A stretch of DNA of 64,000 nucleotides from Micromonospora parva (GTDB lineage: Bacteria > Actinomycetota > Actinomycetes > Mycobacteriales > Micromonosporaceae). Of the stretch, positions 16,397-24,952 are shown piece after piece (positions within the stretch are counted from its first letter, which is position 1; each line of letters starts with the position of its first letter). The position numbers and the translations under genes are program-made. The notes below the pieces were generated by a model. The model was not told the origin of the DNA, made no database searches, and was given only the letters and a program-made list of their open reading frames with translations. Location: positions 124,001-188,000 of the forward strand of contig NZ_JNZS01000015.1 of NCBI RefSeq assembly GCF_000718515.1, read 5' to 3'.

Positions 16397-17670
16397 GGCG
16401 CACCCCTCCGGAATTGGCCGAGCGAGCTACCGTCGCCGGCCGCCTCCAGCACGGTCCCCAGGTGGGCAGCGTGCGCCGAGCGTTGGCGAGACACCCACAG
16501 CGCCGAATCGAGCGCGCTATGGAACGTCGCAGCGAGATGCAGGCTGTCCGCAGCGACCCCCGCAGCTGGCAACCGGTTCCGCGCCGCCTCGATCAACCGC
16601 GGTGAACCGCAGACATAGAACCCCTGCCCCGGCCGATGGTGATACAGGGCCAAGCTGAGCAGATCGCCCTGCGCTGCGGGCTCCACATCACGGTCGTTCG
16701 AGAACGCCAACACGACCGTGAGCCAGTCACCATGCGCCTGCTCAAGCTTGTCCAACGCGACCGCATCGTAAAGGTCCAGAAGCGTCCGCACGCCCACCAC
16801 CAACGTCACCCGCCGCCCGTTGGGCGACGCGGCAACTTGCTCGACCAACGCCCGCAGCGGCGCAAGACCAGTACCCCCGCCCGCCAACAGCAGATCGGCG
16901 TCACCAGCGGCCTCCAGCGACAACCCGACATCAAAAGCCGGCCCCAGCCACAGCAACTCCCCCGGAGCCACCCGCTCGACCAGAACAGGCGAAACCACAC
17001 CCTCCGGCACGGCACGAACGTGGAACTCCACCCGCCCATCCGGGCGCGGAACGCTCGCCGGCGAATACCACCGCCACAGCCCCGGCAACCGAGGCGTACA
17101 CACCGGCATCGCCTGACCAGGCAAATACCGAAGCCTCCGCAACGGCCGAACAGTCAACACCGCGACACCATCAGAGGCCGTCTCGCACGCCTCCACCTCG
17201 CCGAACGTCACATGCGGACCATCACCCAACGCCCCCGCCGCCCGCTCCGCGAGCCGAAGCGCCCGACGACACCCCACCTCCCACTGACCCGCCAGCTCGG
17301 GCTCCCAACCCTCGCCCGCGAACCGGCGCACCGTATCGACCAACGCCGCCGCGACGGCCGTCCCGTGATACGGCTGAAGACCAAAACGCCGGTACATCCG
17401 ACCCAACACCGCCAACGCCGCACGCCGACCAGCCGAATCACCCCGACCCGCGACCAACTGTCCAAGCGTCGAGAAGAACACCGCCGCGAACTGGTGCGGA
17501 AGCAGCCGCACACTGCGGTCCTCCATGAACGACCAGAAGTGGTCGGCGGCTCGGGCATGCGAGGCGAGGGCGACCGCCAGCGAGAGCCCCAGGTCAGCCA
17601 TCGCGCCGGCTGGTCCTGGGTGCGCGGCCAACGCTAAGCACCACCCGCCTGGGCTTCGGATCTTCCGCAC
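16393..17670 (-). CDS. Flavohaemoprotein-like globin/FAD/NAD reductase
   Basis: 425 residues from GTG 17670; an ATG at 17601 is an alternative start. The N-terminal third is globin-like: FRRFGL-type helix EF as YRRFGLQPYHGTAV near 93-106, with a His where the proximal haem ligand is expected. The reductase part has FAD-binding WRWYSPASVP near 197 (R-x-Y-S), NAD-binding GGGTGLAPLRAL near 262-273 and YVCGSPRLIEAA near 356. Flavohaemoproteins oxidise NO or reduce O2 in the cytoplasm. In this operon it might instead act as a tailoring oxidase. It is the first minus-strand gene, opposite the regulator. Confidence 0.78.
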   Translation of the reverse strand: MRKIRSPGGWCLALAAHPGPAGAMADLGLSLAVALASHARAADHFWSFMEDRSVRLLPHQFAAVFFSTLGQLVAGRGDSAGRRAALAVLGRMYRRFGLQPYHGTAVAAALVDTVRRFAGEGWEPELAGQWEVGCRRALRLAERAAGALGDGPHVTFGEVEACETASDGVAVLTVRPLRRLRYLPGQAMPVCTPRLPGLWRWYSPASVPRPDGRVEFHVRAVPEGVVSPVLVERVAPGELLWLGPAFDVGLSLEAAGDADLLLAGGGTGLAPLRALVEQVAASPNGRRVTLVVGVRTLLDLYDAVALDKLEQAHGDWLTVVLAFSNDRDVEPAAQGDLLSLALYHHRPGQGFYVCGSPRLIEAARNRLPAAGVAADSLHLAATFHSALDSALWVSRQRSAHAAHLGTVLEAAGDGSSLGQFRRGAP

Positions 17671-18084
17671 ACGTCTTTACCCGTGCGTCGATAGCCCTAT
17701 GCCGCGTCACGTTGCTGCCTACGGGATCGAACGACCTATCGTCGGCCGGAACAAACCACTTCCTCCGGTGCATCTTTAAGCCACCCCTCTCTCGGCCCCA
17801 ACTTGACTCCTCCATGCAGGAGGCTCGCCAACGCCTCTAGGGCGGACCTCCCCTGCTCACCGCCGAGCCGGGCGACCTGAGTTCTGCGCGGTCCAATCAC
17901 CGACAGCGACCGGTCGACACCGAAACGGATTGGCCCGTTCAGGAAAGCCGAACGACCAGAGCAAATCGACGCCTAGCTTGTTGTCTCGCTGTTGTCTCAT
18001 GACGAATCCGAGCAGTTTCCGCAGCTGAGAGCACGTTTCTTTGACCGGATCGGACTAGAGTGACGGCGACGATCGGGAGGCAGG
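17671..18084. promoter_or_regulatory. Divergent promoter region between the RiPP operon and its likely regulator
   Basis: 414 bp without a convincing gene. It separates the minus-strand operon from the XRE regulator and must hold promoters for both. A tandem repeat (separate entry) lies 87 bp upstream of the regulator start. The triplet-like TAGAGT at about 18055 is a possible -10 element. Confidence 0.5.
17980..17998 (+). promoter_or_regulatory. Tandem GTTGTCTC operator-like repeat
   Basis: GTTGTCTC occurs at 17980-17987 and again at 17991-17998, 11 bp apart, which is one helical turn. Such phasing is typical of a regulator site; the divergent XRE protein is the obvious candidate ligand. 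Confidence 0.5.
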
Positions 18085-19428
18085 ATGACGCGGACACCAT
18101 CGCCACGGAGTCAGCTCTTGGTGCATCCGTTGAGCTACGTTCGAGAACAGCGAAGCTGGACGCAGCAAGATCTCGTCGATGTCATCGCGCGCCGTCTGAA
18201 CACTGCAGCCCGGCGCGAGAAGGCTTGGCGCTGGGAGCGATGGGGCGTGGTGCCGGATGAGGATTCACAGGTCGCATTGGCCGACGAACTCGGCGTTGAT
18301 AGGCAAACAGTTAAGGCGCTCGGGTGGCCCCACTGGCTCCCTACCGGTCCCGCGATCAGCGCGTCAGCACCCTGGACTGTCAAGGGAGCATTGGCCTTGC
18401 TTGACGACACTGCAGGACCAGCAGTGCTAGATCGCCGAGGGTTTCTGATCATGCAGGCCGGGTTAGCTGCCGCGATAGCCGAACGATGGCTCGCAACCGA
18501 GCCTCCGAAGATCAACGCAGCGCTTGAGGGAGGCCGCGTCGACGCAGATCTCCTAGATTGCTTTGAGCAGCGGCTGCCGGCCCTGCGCCGCATGGACGCC
18601 AGCCTCGGCGGCGGGAGCGTGCGGTCGCTGGTTGACGCCGAGCTTCGCCTGGTCACGGATCTCCTGCGCCACAGCAGTTACTCGGAGATTACCGGCAATC
18701 GCCTGCTGGTGGTCGCTGCCGAATTGGGGCGAATCGCTGGCTGGGCCAGTTTCGATGCAGGATTTCACGCGGCGGCCGAGCGTTACTGGTTTGCCGCCCT
18801 CCACGCTGCCCACTCCGCAGCCGACCGCGCGGCAGGCGCGAACATCCTGAAGTGCATGAGCCTTCAGCGGGTCGACACCGAACGCCCCACCGAGGCACTC
18901 CGTTTGGCTGACGCTGCGCGGGCTGGGGCGAAGGATGCGCCCGCCCGCGTGCGAGCGATGCTCACTACCCGTTTGGCTCGTACACACGCCGTGCTTGGCG
19001 AATCGGTAGCGTGCGAGCGCCGGCTCGCAGACGCCGACACAGAGATGTCACGCGCTGATGATGAAACAAGCCCAGCCTGGGCCAGCTACTTTGATCATGC
19101 GGAGTACTCCGCCCAGGTTGCGGCGTGCTACCTACTCCTGCAGCGCCACCATGCCAGTGACTATTGGCTTCAGCAGACCCTCGCACTCCAACCGGCCGAG
19201 CGCAGCCGGGACCGCGCAACCTATCTGATCTGGCGCGCTGATTCCGTACTGAATCTCGGAGATGTCGAGCAGGCGTGCAGCCTTGTTGCCCAGGCTGCTC
19301 CAGATGTCGTTGCCACCCGATCCGTGCGCAACCATCGCCGCTTGCTCGACATCCATGGTCGCCTCGTGGCGCATCGACACCCCGCCGCAGGAAAGTTGGA
19401 TGAGTGCGTGCGTAGTCTGCTGACATGA
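18085..19428 (+). CDS. XRE-family regulator with TPR-like C-terminal region
   Basis: 447 residues from ATG 18085, with GGGAGG upstream. Residues 10-80 form a Cro/C1-type helix-turn-helix (SYVREQRSWTQQDLVDVIARR, then VALADELGVDRQTVKALGWP). The remaining 350 residues are helical Ala/Leu/Arg-rich repeats of TPR type, a frequent layout in actinobacterial regulators that sense a peptide or small molecule. It is divergent from the RiPP-like operon and overlaps the dehydrogenase start by ATGA. It most likely controls both. Confidence 0.85.
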   Translation: MTRTPSPRSQLLVHPLSYVREQRSWTQQDLVDVIARRLNTAARREKAWRWERWGVVPDEDSQVALADELGVDRQTVKALGWPHWLPTGPAISASAPWTVKGALALLDDTAGPAVLDRRGFLIMQAGLAAAIAERWLATEPPKINAALEGGRVDADLLDCFEQRLPALRRMDASLGGGSVRSLVDAELRLVTDLLRHSSYSEITGNRLLVVAAELGRIAGWASFDAGFHAAAERYWFAALHAAHSAADRAAGANILKCMSLQRVDTERPTEALRLADAARAGAKDAPARVRAMLTTRLARTHAVLGESVACERRLADADTEMSRADDETSPAWASYFDHAEYSAQVAACYLLLQRHHASDYWLQQTLALQPAERSRDRATYLIWRADSVLNLGDVEQACSLVAQAAPDVVATRSVRNHRRLLDIHGRLVAHRHPAAGKLDECVRSLLT

Positions 19429-20132
19429 ACGAGGCCAAAAGGGTCGCAGTTGTTACCGGCTCCAACCGCGGACTCGGCAAGGCCATCGCCCGCGGCTTAG
19501 CCGAGACCGGCGCCCACGTGGTCGTCACAGCCCGAACCGAGGAAGCCGCACATCGGGCCGCCAACGAACTACTCGCGGATGGACTTTCGGCCTCCGGGCA
19601 GCAACTAGATATCGCCGATCCGGCCAGCGTCGCTCGCGCCATGGCGGACGTGGGCTACCAGTACGGCCGGCTAGACATCCTCGTCAACAACGCCGGCATC
19701 GCCATCGACCGAGGCCAGGCAGCGGCTAGCGCCGACATCGAGAAGGTGCGAGCCACCCTGGACACCAACATCACGGGGACCTGGCGCTGCTGCACCGCAG
19801 CCATCCCTGAGATGAGAAAGAACGGATACGGCAGAATCGTCAACGTCACCAGCCACATGGGTACCTTCGGCGAGATGGGAACCGGAAGCGTCTCCTACCG
19901 AGTGTCCAAAGCTGGGGTAAACGCACTAACCTGCATCCTCGCAGCTGAACTCAAGGACGACGGCATCCTGGTGAATGCCGCGTCCCCGGGAAAGGTCGAC
20001 ACCCGCCTGGCGTACGGGAAGGCGACCTCCACGCCCGATGAAGCTGCCGACACCTTCGTATGGCTTGCCACGCTGCCATCAGGCGGCCCAACCGGGGGAC
20101 TCTTCTACCAACGACGGCCACTCGACTGGTAA
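19425..20132 (+). CDS. Short-chain dehydrogenase/reductase
   Basis: 235 residues, classical SDR. The NAD(P)-binding TGSNRGLGKAIA motif is at residues 10-21, NNAG near 88, catalytic Ser in NVTSHMG near 143, and the YxxxK motif as SYRVSKAG near 157-164. It reduces a carbonyl or oxidises an alcohol with NAD(P)H. The start overlaps the regulator stop, so the two are translationally coupled, an arrangement more often seen for regulated pathway enzymes than for fatty-acid FabG. Substrate unknown. Confidence 0.88.
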   Translation: MNEAKRVAVVTGSNRGLGKAIARGLAETGAHVVVTARTEEAAHRAANELLADGLSASGQQLDIADPASVARAMADVGYQYGRLDILVNNAGIAIDRGQAAASADIEKVRATLDTNITGTWRCCTAAIPEMRKNGYGRIVNVTSHMGTFGEMGTGSVSYRVSKAGVNALTCILAAELKDDGILVNAASPGKVDTRLAYGKATSTPDEAADTFVWLATLPSGGPTGGLFYQRRPLDW

Positions 20133-20472
20133 CCGACGGACCCTGAGCCCGCAATTCGCTCGACCGGGGGACATTCGACTACGCCAGTCAATCGCTTCAC
20201 GCCGGCGTGGTCAGCGCCCGCGCGATGCGGTGTCCGGCAAGCCGCTCGGCTTTGTAAGGACAGGAGGTCCGGTAGCGCTCTTGCGCCGCTGCAGGGGAGC
20301 GTCCATGGGCCGGATTGCGTCTGCCGCATTCGCCACCGCCTGCCGCACCGCGCCGACGGCCCCACGGATAGCACCGCGTAAGGGGTCGGCCCGGTCACGA
20401 GGCTAGACGAGCGGGCCGTCCCCCTTCAGCTTCCGAGTCAGCAGGCCCGACAAACAGATAGCGGCGGATGTT
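20133..20472. other. Intergenic DNA at the junction with the conjugative region
   Basis: About 340 bp between the dehydrogenase and a convergent terminator. No gene, tRNA or attachment-site repeat could be recognised. Short open frames here lack ribosome binding sites. Confidence 0.5.
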
Positions 20473-20518
20473 CGTTGTCGGCGGTGGGACGGGCCGAACC
20501 GTGCCACCGCCGACAACG
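20473..20518. terminator. Strong hairpin at the convergent junction
   Basis: 15-bp perfect stem (20473-20487 with 20504-20518) and 16-base loop, flanked by a further inverted AGATAGCG/CGCTATCT pair at 20456-20463 and 20518-20525. It lies just after the stop of the minus-strand gene at 20523. Confidence 0.8.
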
Positions 20519-20522
20519 CTAT

Positions 20523-21815
20523 CTATTTATCGTCCTGGGATTCGGATTGGTGGCTACTGAGCATGCGTACGGTGGTGCTCAACTTGATCGGCGCATCGTC
20601 GGGACCCCTGAGGAAGGGGTGGATGTAGACGGGGCGGCGCAGCGATCGGCCAGGGCCGTGGGCTTGGTTGCGCCAATGTCCGGAGACCCAGGACCGACTG
20701 GCCTGAGGGCCCCCAGGGTTGCCTGGCATCTTCTCGGCGTCCGGCCTTGGACTGCTGCGGCCGCGTATCCGCACGATGCGCACCTCGGGTACGGGCCGAT
20801 TGGTGCGGGCGTAGGTCTTGGCGACGGCTTTGTCGACTCGTGCCGCGGTGACGTCTGCAGTTTGCTGGGCGATTAGCAGCCATGTCGCGACCAGCGCTGC
20901 CGCCGGATGGTCACCGGGTGTCAAGTGCTGTTCGGGGAGGTGGGTTGCGCTCGTCGGTGCGAGCCAGCCGACCTGTTCGCGTAGCCGTTGCAGCGGTTTG
21001 CCGTGCAGTCCGCCGCCGATGGCGCGGTAGAGGACTATGGTCCGGCCGTGGGTGGTGGTGGTCCAGGATGCGGCAGTGAGTTGCCGGTGTGTCACTGGCC
21101 GGGGCCAGATGAGTATTCCGTCGGCCGAGGGGATGAGGTCGCGGCTGATGCGTACGTCGGGCAGCTGTCCTGCGGCGTGCTCAGCCAGGTCGGTGAAGTC
21201 GTTGTCGATCCAGTACAGGTGTGATCGTTCGAGGCCGGCGGCAATCTGCTGGCGTGTGTCGGTGATTCCGAGTGCGGCGGGCAGGTTGTTGTTGCCGCGG
21301 TAGAAGCGGGTGAGCCGGTCACGGACCTTGGGCAGTTCTGCGGCGGTGATGGTGGTTGCCGGCCACGTGGTCGTCGTGATGAGCGTTCGGCCGGCGAGTC
21401 GGGCGTTGAGGAACGCTTGGTGCAGCTCTTCGATTCGAGTTCGTACGTGGGGATGGTTGGCGAGGCCGAGCGCCCGTACCGCGCGGTCGATGACTATGTC
21501 GTTGCGGCTGTCGTCGATGTGGGTTTGGCAGGCCGCGCATGCTGCCCAGGAGTCGCCGAAGTCTTGGACCAGCCCTGCAGTGGGGCCGATGGCGATGGCG
21601 GTCACCTCGCCGCCGTGCAGCGTCCAGATGGGGTATGGGTCGCCGCAGAAGTCGCAGCTGCGGCGCACGGTGTCGAGCTGGCTGACCGGGACGGGCGCTG
21701 GTTCGTGGCCGTCGGTGGCGAGGTGGGTCGGGTGCACGTAGGTGGGTGGCATGCCGAGGGTGTTCAGCGGGTAGAGGCAGGTCTGGCAGGCCATCTCTTC
21801 GTGTGGGGCGGTCAT
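20523..21815 (-). CDS. Hypothetical protein with two zinc-binding Cys pairs
   Basis: 430 residues, start ATG 21815 overlapping the GGDEF stop. The N-terminus has CQTC at residues 9-12, CDFC near 51-54 and CAAC near 82-85, likely metal-binding. The middle is helical. The C-terminus has WVSGHWRNQAHGPGRS followed by RRPVYIHPFLRGP, a signature I associate with hypothetical proteins of actinobacterial phages, plasmids and conjugative elements. Function unknown; a nucleic-acid-binding role is only a guess. It is transcribed with the GGDEF gene. Confidence 0.75.
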   Translation of the reverse strand: MTAPHEEMACQTCLYPLNTLGMPPTYVHPTHLATDGHEPAPVPVSQLDTVRRSCDFCGDPYPIWTLHGGEVTAIAIGPTAGLVQDFGDSWAACAACQTHIDDSRNDIVIDRAVRALGLANHPHVRTRIEELHQAFLNARLAGRTLITTTTWPATTITAAELPKVRDRLTRFYRGNNNLPAALGITDTRQQIAAGLERSHLYWIDNDFTDLAEHAAGQLPDVRISRDLIPSADGILIWPRPVTHRQLTAASWTTTTHGRTIVLYRAIGGGLHGKPLQRLREQVGWLAPTSATHLPEQHLTPGDHPAAALVATWLLIAQQTADVTAARVDKAVAKTYARTNRPVPEVRIVRIRGRSSPRPDAEKMPGNPGGPQASRSWVSGHWRNQAHGPGRSLRRPVYIHPFLRGPDDAPIKLSTTVRMLSSHQSESQDDK

Positions 21816-22507
21816 GCCGCGGCCCCGTCGGCCGGCTGGTGCCGGTCGCGGAGGCGCGGTCCGCGACGGTGCTGCACGGGCGGCATAGTCATGCCCGGTT
21901 GGTAGATGGCGTGCCGGTTCCGGCCGTTTCGCTTGGCGTGATACATGGCGATGTCGGCGCGGTGCAGGGCCACTTCGGTGAAGGGGTCGCTGGTGTCGAC
22001 GAGCGCCAGGCCCATGCTGGCGGTGATGGTGACCGTGGCGAAGCGGCCGTCTGCGGGAAGCGCGACGGGTTGGGCGATGATCGTGGCGATGGTTTCGGCG
22101 ACGCGGTCCAAGTCGTCGGCGCGGGCCGGCAGGAGCAGGGCGTATTCGTCGCCGGCGAGCCGCGCGGCGGCGCCTCCGTGAAGCGTCGCGATGTCGGTGA
22201 TGCGGTCGGCGACTTCGATGAGGAGGCCGTCTCCTCGGCCGTGGCCGTGGGTGTCGTTGACGCGTTTGAAGTCGTCGAGGTCGACCAGGGCGACAATGAC
22301 GGGCTGTGCGGAGCCGGTTTCGGCGAGGGTCGCGTGTGCGGCCTGCAGGCCGGCGCGGTTGAGCATGCCGGTGAGCGGGTCGTGGAGCACCGACCAAGTG
22401 GCGTCGGCGAGTTGGGTGCGCAGGCTGCGGATCGTCGGCCAGGCGGTGAGCCTGCCGAGAGCGAGCGCCACCACCGCGGTGGCGATCATGATCAGTGGTA
22501 GGGACAC
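21812..22507 (-). CDS. GGDEF-domain diguanylate cyclase-like protein
   Basis: 231 residues from GTG 22507, with AAGGAGG upstream. One N-terminal membrane segment (residues 2-20) is followed directly by a GGDEF domain: DPLTGMLNRAG near 43, VDLDDFKRVNDTHGH near 73-87 and active-site loop RLAGDEYALLL near 113-123. The loop reads AGDEY instead of GGDEF, a substitution seen in some active cyclases. There is no RxxD inhibitory site visible. It may make c-di-GMP at the membrane, an unusual cargo for a conjugative gene set. Confidence 0.88.
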   Translation of the reverse strand: MSLPLIMIATAVVALALGRLTAWPTIRSLRTQLADATWSVLHDPLTGMLNRAGLQAAHATLAETGSAQPVIVALVDLDDFKRVNDTHGHGRGDGLLIEVADRITDIATLHGGAAARLAGDEYALLLPARADDLDRVAETIATIIAQPVALPADGRFATVTITASMGLALVDTSDPFTEVALHRADIAMYHAKRNGRNRHAIYQPGMTMPPVQHRRGPRLRDRHQPADGAAA

Positions 22508-22529
22508 TGGGTTCCTCCTTTACTGGAGA

Positions 22530-22568
22530 ACCCGGGACGCGATCGTTTCCAGGCGGCGCGTCCCGGGT
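22530..22568 (-). terminator. Leader hairpin before the GGDEF gene
   Basis: 12-bp perfect stem (22530-22541 with 22557-22568), 15-base loop, about 22 bp upstream of the GGDEF start. It may end the upstream transcript or act as an attenuator. Confidence 0.6.
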
Positions 22569-22771
22569 CCTGATACGACGACGGCCCGCCTCTGGGGCGG
22601 ACCGGGTTTGCGGTTCGTGCCGGTCGGGCTCACGGCATCGGTGATGACGGCGACCTCCCCGAGGAGGCGTCATCGGGATGGTTCAGTCAGCAGTGCTCGT
22701 GTAGGCGTGCCTGCGAGTTGGTTGCGGCCGTTGGCGCGCAATGCGACGTCTCAGGTAGTCGGGAGTTGGTG

Positions 22772-23050
22772 TCAGCGGCGCACCGGGTGGGCGGCCTGGT
22801 CGGCGCGGAGTTTGGCGGGTAGGGCGGCTGGTATGTGGGCGTAGGGCGCGACCGCTATAAGCACCTCGGCCGGGTCGAGGATCGTCTCGATCCGGCCCAG
22901 GTGGATGGTGTCGGGCTGGTGGTGGGGTTCGGTGACCGGGTCCCAGGTGAAGTCGACGACGGTCGCGACGTACGTGCGGTGCGGGTTCCAGCCGACCTGG
23001 ATGGTGTACCGCTCGAACCCGGGCTTGGGTGTGAGGGTGTACAGGCTCAT
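22772..23050 (-). CDS. Small hypothetical protein
   Basis: 92 residues from ATG 23050, with AAGGAA upstream. Alternating strands (ERYTIQVGWNPHRTYVATVV, then TIHLGRIETILDP) suggest a small beta-rich domain. No family recognised. It sits between the GGDEF gene and a helical small protein on the same strand, with long spacers, and belongs to the conserved accessory part of the conjugative region. Confidence 0.7.
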   Translation of the reverse strand: MSLYTLTPKPGFERYTIQVGWNPHRTYVATVVDFTWDPVTEPHHQPDTIHLGRIETILDPAEVLIAVAPYAHIPAALPAKLRADQAAHPVRR

Positions 23051-23302
23051 CAGTTCCTTTCGTGGGGTTACCGCCCATGCCCGGCGCGCCCTGCGTCCAA
23101 GCAGGTCCTGCGGCGGTGGGCCGATGGCGTGGGTGGATGTGCCGGGCGGCGCGTTGCGCCGTCGTGGCTCACTCCCCCGCCGTGGCCGACACTGTCGAGC
23201 ACCGGCAGGGTCTGCTCCGCCGCAGTCGCGGAGGGAGCAGCGTGTGTTACTGCGCCCCTGCCCGAAGGGCGGATGGGGTGCCGGCGGCGGGTGCGCCGAT
23301 GC

Positions 23303-23755
23303 TCATTGCGGCAGGCGGCGGGAGCGTTCCTCCGCTACCTCGATGATCTTGTCGCGTCGCGCGGCGGGCAGATCGACGAGCAGGTCGACGTAGTGCTGCT
23401 CTTGTGCGGTGAGTGGTTCGACGAACGCCGCTTTGTAGGCCAGGCGCGCTGCCTCGTGTGCGGCCTCGATCGGGCCGCTGTGGTCGTAGGCGGAGGTGAC
23501 CTGGCGAAGTTGTGTGGCTGCCGTGAGCGGGTCTCGGGACAGCGTGGTGTCGTAGAGGCGGAAGTTCGCTGGAAGGTTGGCGGCGGTGATCGCGGTGATC
23601 AGGCAGAGGTTGGCTTGGACGTTGTGGGCGAATGCCTCGTCGCGGGTGGGCGTTTCTCCGCGGGCGCGCAGGGCGGCGCGGTTGGCGTTCCAGCGCAGTC
23701 GGGCTTCTTCGGCGGTGCGGGCGAGTGACAGCAGGATGCTGCGAATGGGATCCAC
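23303..23755 (-). CDS. Small helical hypothetical protein
   Basis: 150 residues from GTG 23755, with AGGAGT six bases upstream and its start only 5 bp from the DUF4192 stop. Almost all helix, with Ala/Arg/Leu-rich segments (IRSILLSLARTAEEARLRWN at the N-terminus). No enzymatic motif. Likely an accessory or structural partner of the upstream DUF4192 protein; function not known. Confidence 0.72.
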   Translation of the reverse strand: MDPIRSILLSLARTAEEARLRWNANRAALRARGETPTRDEAFAHNVQANLCLITAITAANLPANFRLYDTTLSRDPLTAATQLRQVTSAYDHSGPIEAAHEAARLAYKAAFVEPLTAQEQHYVDLLVDLPAARRDKIIEVAEERSRRLPQ

Positions 23756-23759
23756 CGTG

Positions 23760-24788
23760 TTACTCCTGTTCGGTACGGGTGTTCGGGTTCGAAGGGTTGG
23801 GCTGGGTGCTGGTGGTCGCCTGCTCGAAGGCGGAGGGCGGCAGACCGGCGTGCAGGGCCTGCAGGAGCAGGTCGGCGAGCTGGTAGTCGGGGTCGATCTG
23901 CAGGGCACGTTCGGCGGCCATGAGGGCCAGGGCACCGTCGCCGCAGCGCCATGCGGTGAGCGCGAGGATGGTCGCGGGTGCCGGCACGAGCGCCTCGTCG
24001 GCGCGGCGGGTGACCTCGGCCCAGAAGGTGACGTGCTGGTCGTGCGGTTGGGTGAGATCGACGGCGAGGTCCCGCACGGGCCGGTGTGTCAGCAGCACGG
24101 TCAGCCAGGCCACCTCGTCGTCGGTAAGACCCGTGCCGTCGTCGTGCTGCCGTAAGGCGCTGCGGATTGCGTGCACGCCGGCCTCGTACACAGCGGCGCT
24201 GCCGCTGGTCGCCAAGGCCGTCATGCGGGCGGTCGCCTCGGTCGTGGCGTGTCGGATGCCGTCGCCGGTGCTGTCGTCTCTGGTGAAGCGGCTGGCCACT
24301 GCCGCCCGGTCCGGCCCTGCGACGAGCCCGGCGACGGTCGCGTGCACGGCGACGAGCGAGGTGGTGGGTTCGATGGGGGTTCCCTGTGGTGGGCAGCAGC
24401 CGGGGTCGCCGCAGGTGAGGCTGAAGATGCGGCTTCCGGTGACCCGCAGCAGTTCCCGCACGGTCAGGCCGGCGGCGGTGAACGCGTCGCCGACGCCACG
24501 CAGTGCCGGGTCGATGTGTCCCTGGGCGCCGTAGCCGACGATCACGAGGTCGGTGATCGGTTGCTGCCGCTGCACGACCGGGACGAGGTGAGCGGTGAGG
24601 TCACGCAGGTGATGTGCGGGGGATCCGGGTGCCGGCAGATCGGCCCGGGCGGCGAACACGATGCGCCGGTCTCGGCAGGCGATCACGACGATGCTGCCGT
24701 CGCCGGAATGAAACCCGATGAGGTACGGCACCGCGGTCGCCAGGTCGGCTGAGGATCGGACCGTCAGTTTGTTGTCGGGGAACGACAC
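23760..24788 (-). CDS. DUF4192 domain protein
   Basis: 342 residues from GTG 24788, with GGGAG upstream. The N-terminus (SADLATAVPYLIGFHSGDGSI) is diagnostic for DUF4192, a family common in actinobacteria. The protein length matches the family. A C-terminal helical segment (ALMAAERALQIDPDYQLADL near 298-317) looks TPR-like. The family has no established function. It probably forms an operon with the downstream helical protein. Confidence 0.88.
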   Translation of the reverse strand: MSFPDNKLTVRSSADLATAVPYLIGFHSGDGSIVVIACRDRRIVFAARADLPAPGSPAHHLRDLTAHLVPVVQRQQPITDLVIVGYGAQGHIDPALRGVGDAFTAAGLTVRELLRVTGSRIFSLTCGDPGCCPPQGTPIEPTTSLVAVHATVAGLVAGPDRAAVASRFTRDDSTGDGIRHATTEATARMTALATSGSAAVYEAGVHAIRSALRQHDDGTGLTDDEVAWLTVLLTHRPVRDLAVDLTQPHDQHVTFWAEVTRRADEALVPAPATILALTAWRCGDGALALMAAERALQIDPDYQLADLLLQALHAGLPPSAFEQATTSTQPNPSNPNTRTEQE

Positions 24789-24952
24789 GTTGATCTCCCG
24801 TCAGAGAGGGCGGTGAAGGAGTGGAAAGCCGGCGGGACGGCGCAGTCGTCGCACATAGCGCCGATCCGGAAACAGGTGCCAACCGAGGGCGGCCCGTGGA
24901 AGGCAGTCCGTTGGCGTCTGCTCAGGGACGTAGAGATTCGGCGGCAGACGAG

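Noticed and set aside
20523..22673. A single 716-codon minus-strand frame through the GGDEF region
   Set aside because: The GGDEF gene itself lies in another frame at 21812-22507, so the upstream part of this long frame is GC-driven openness; only 20523-21815 is kept.
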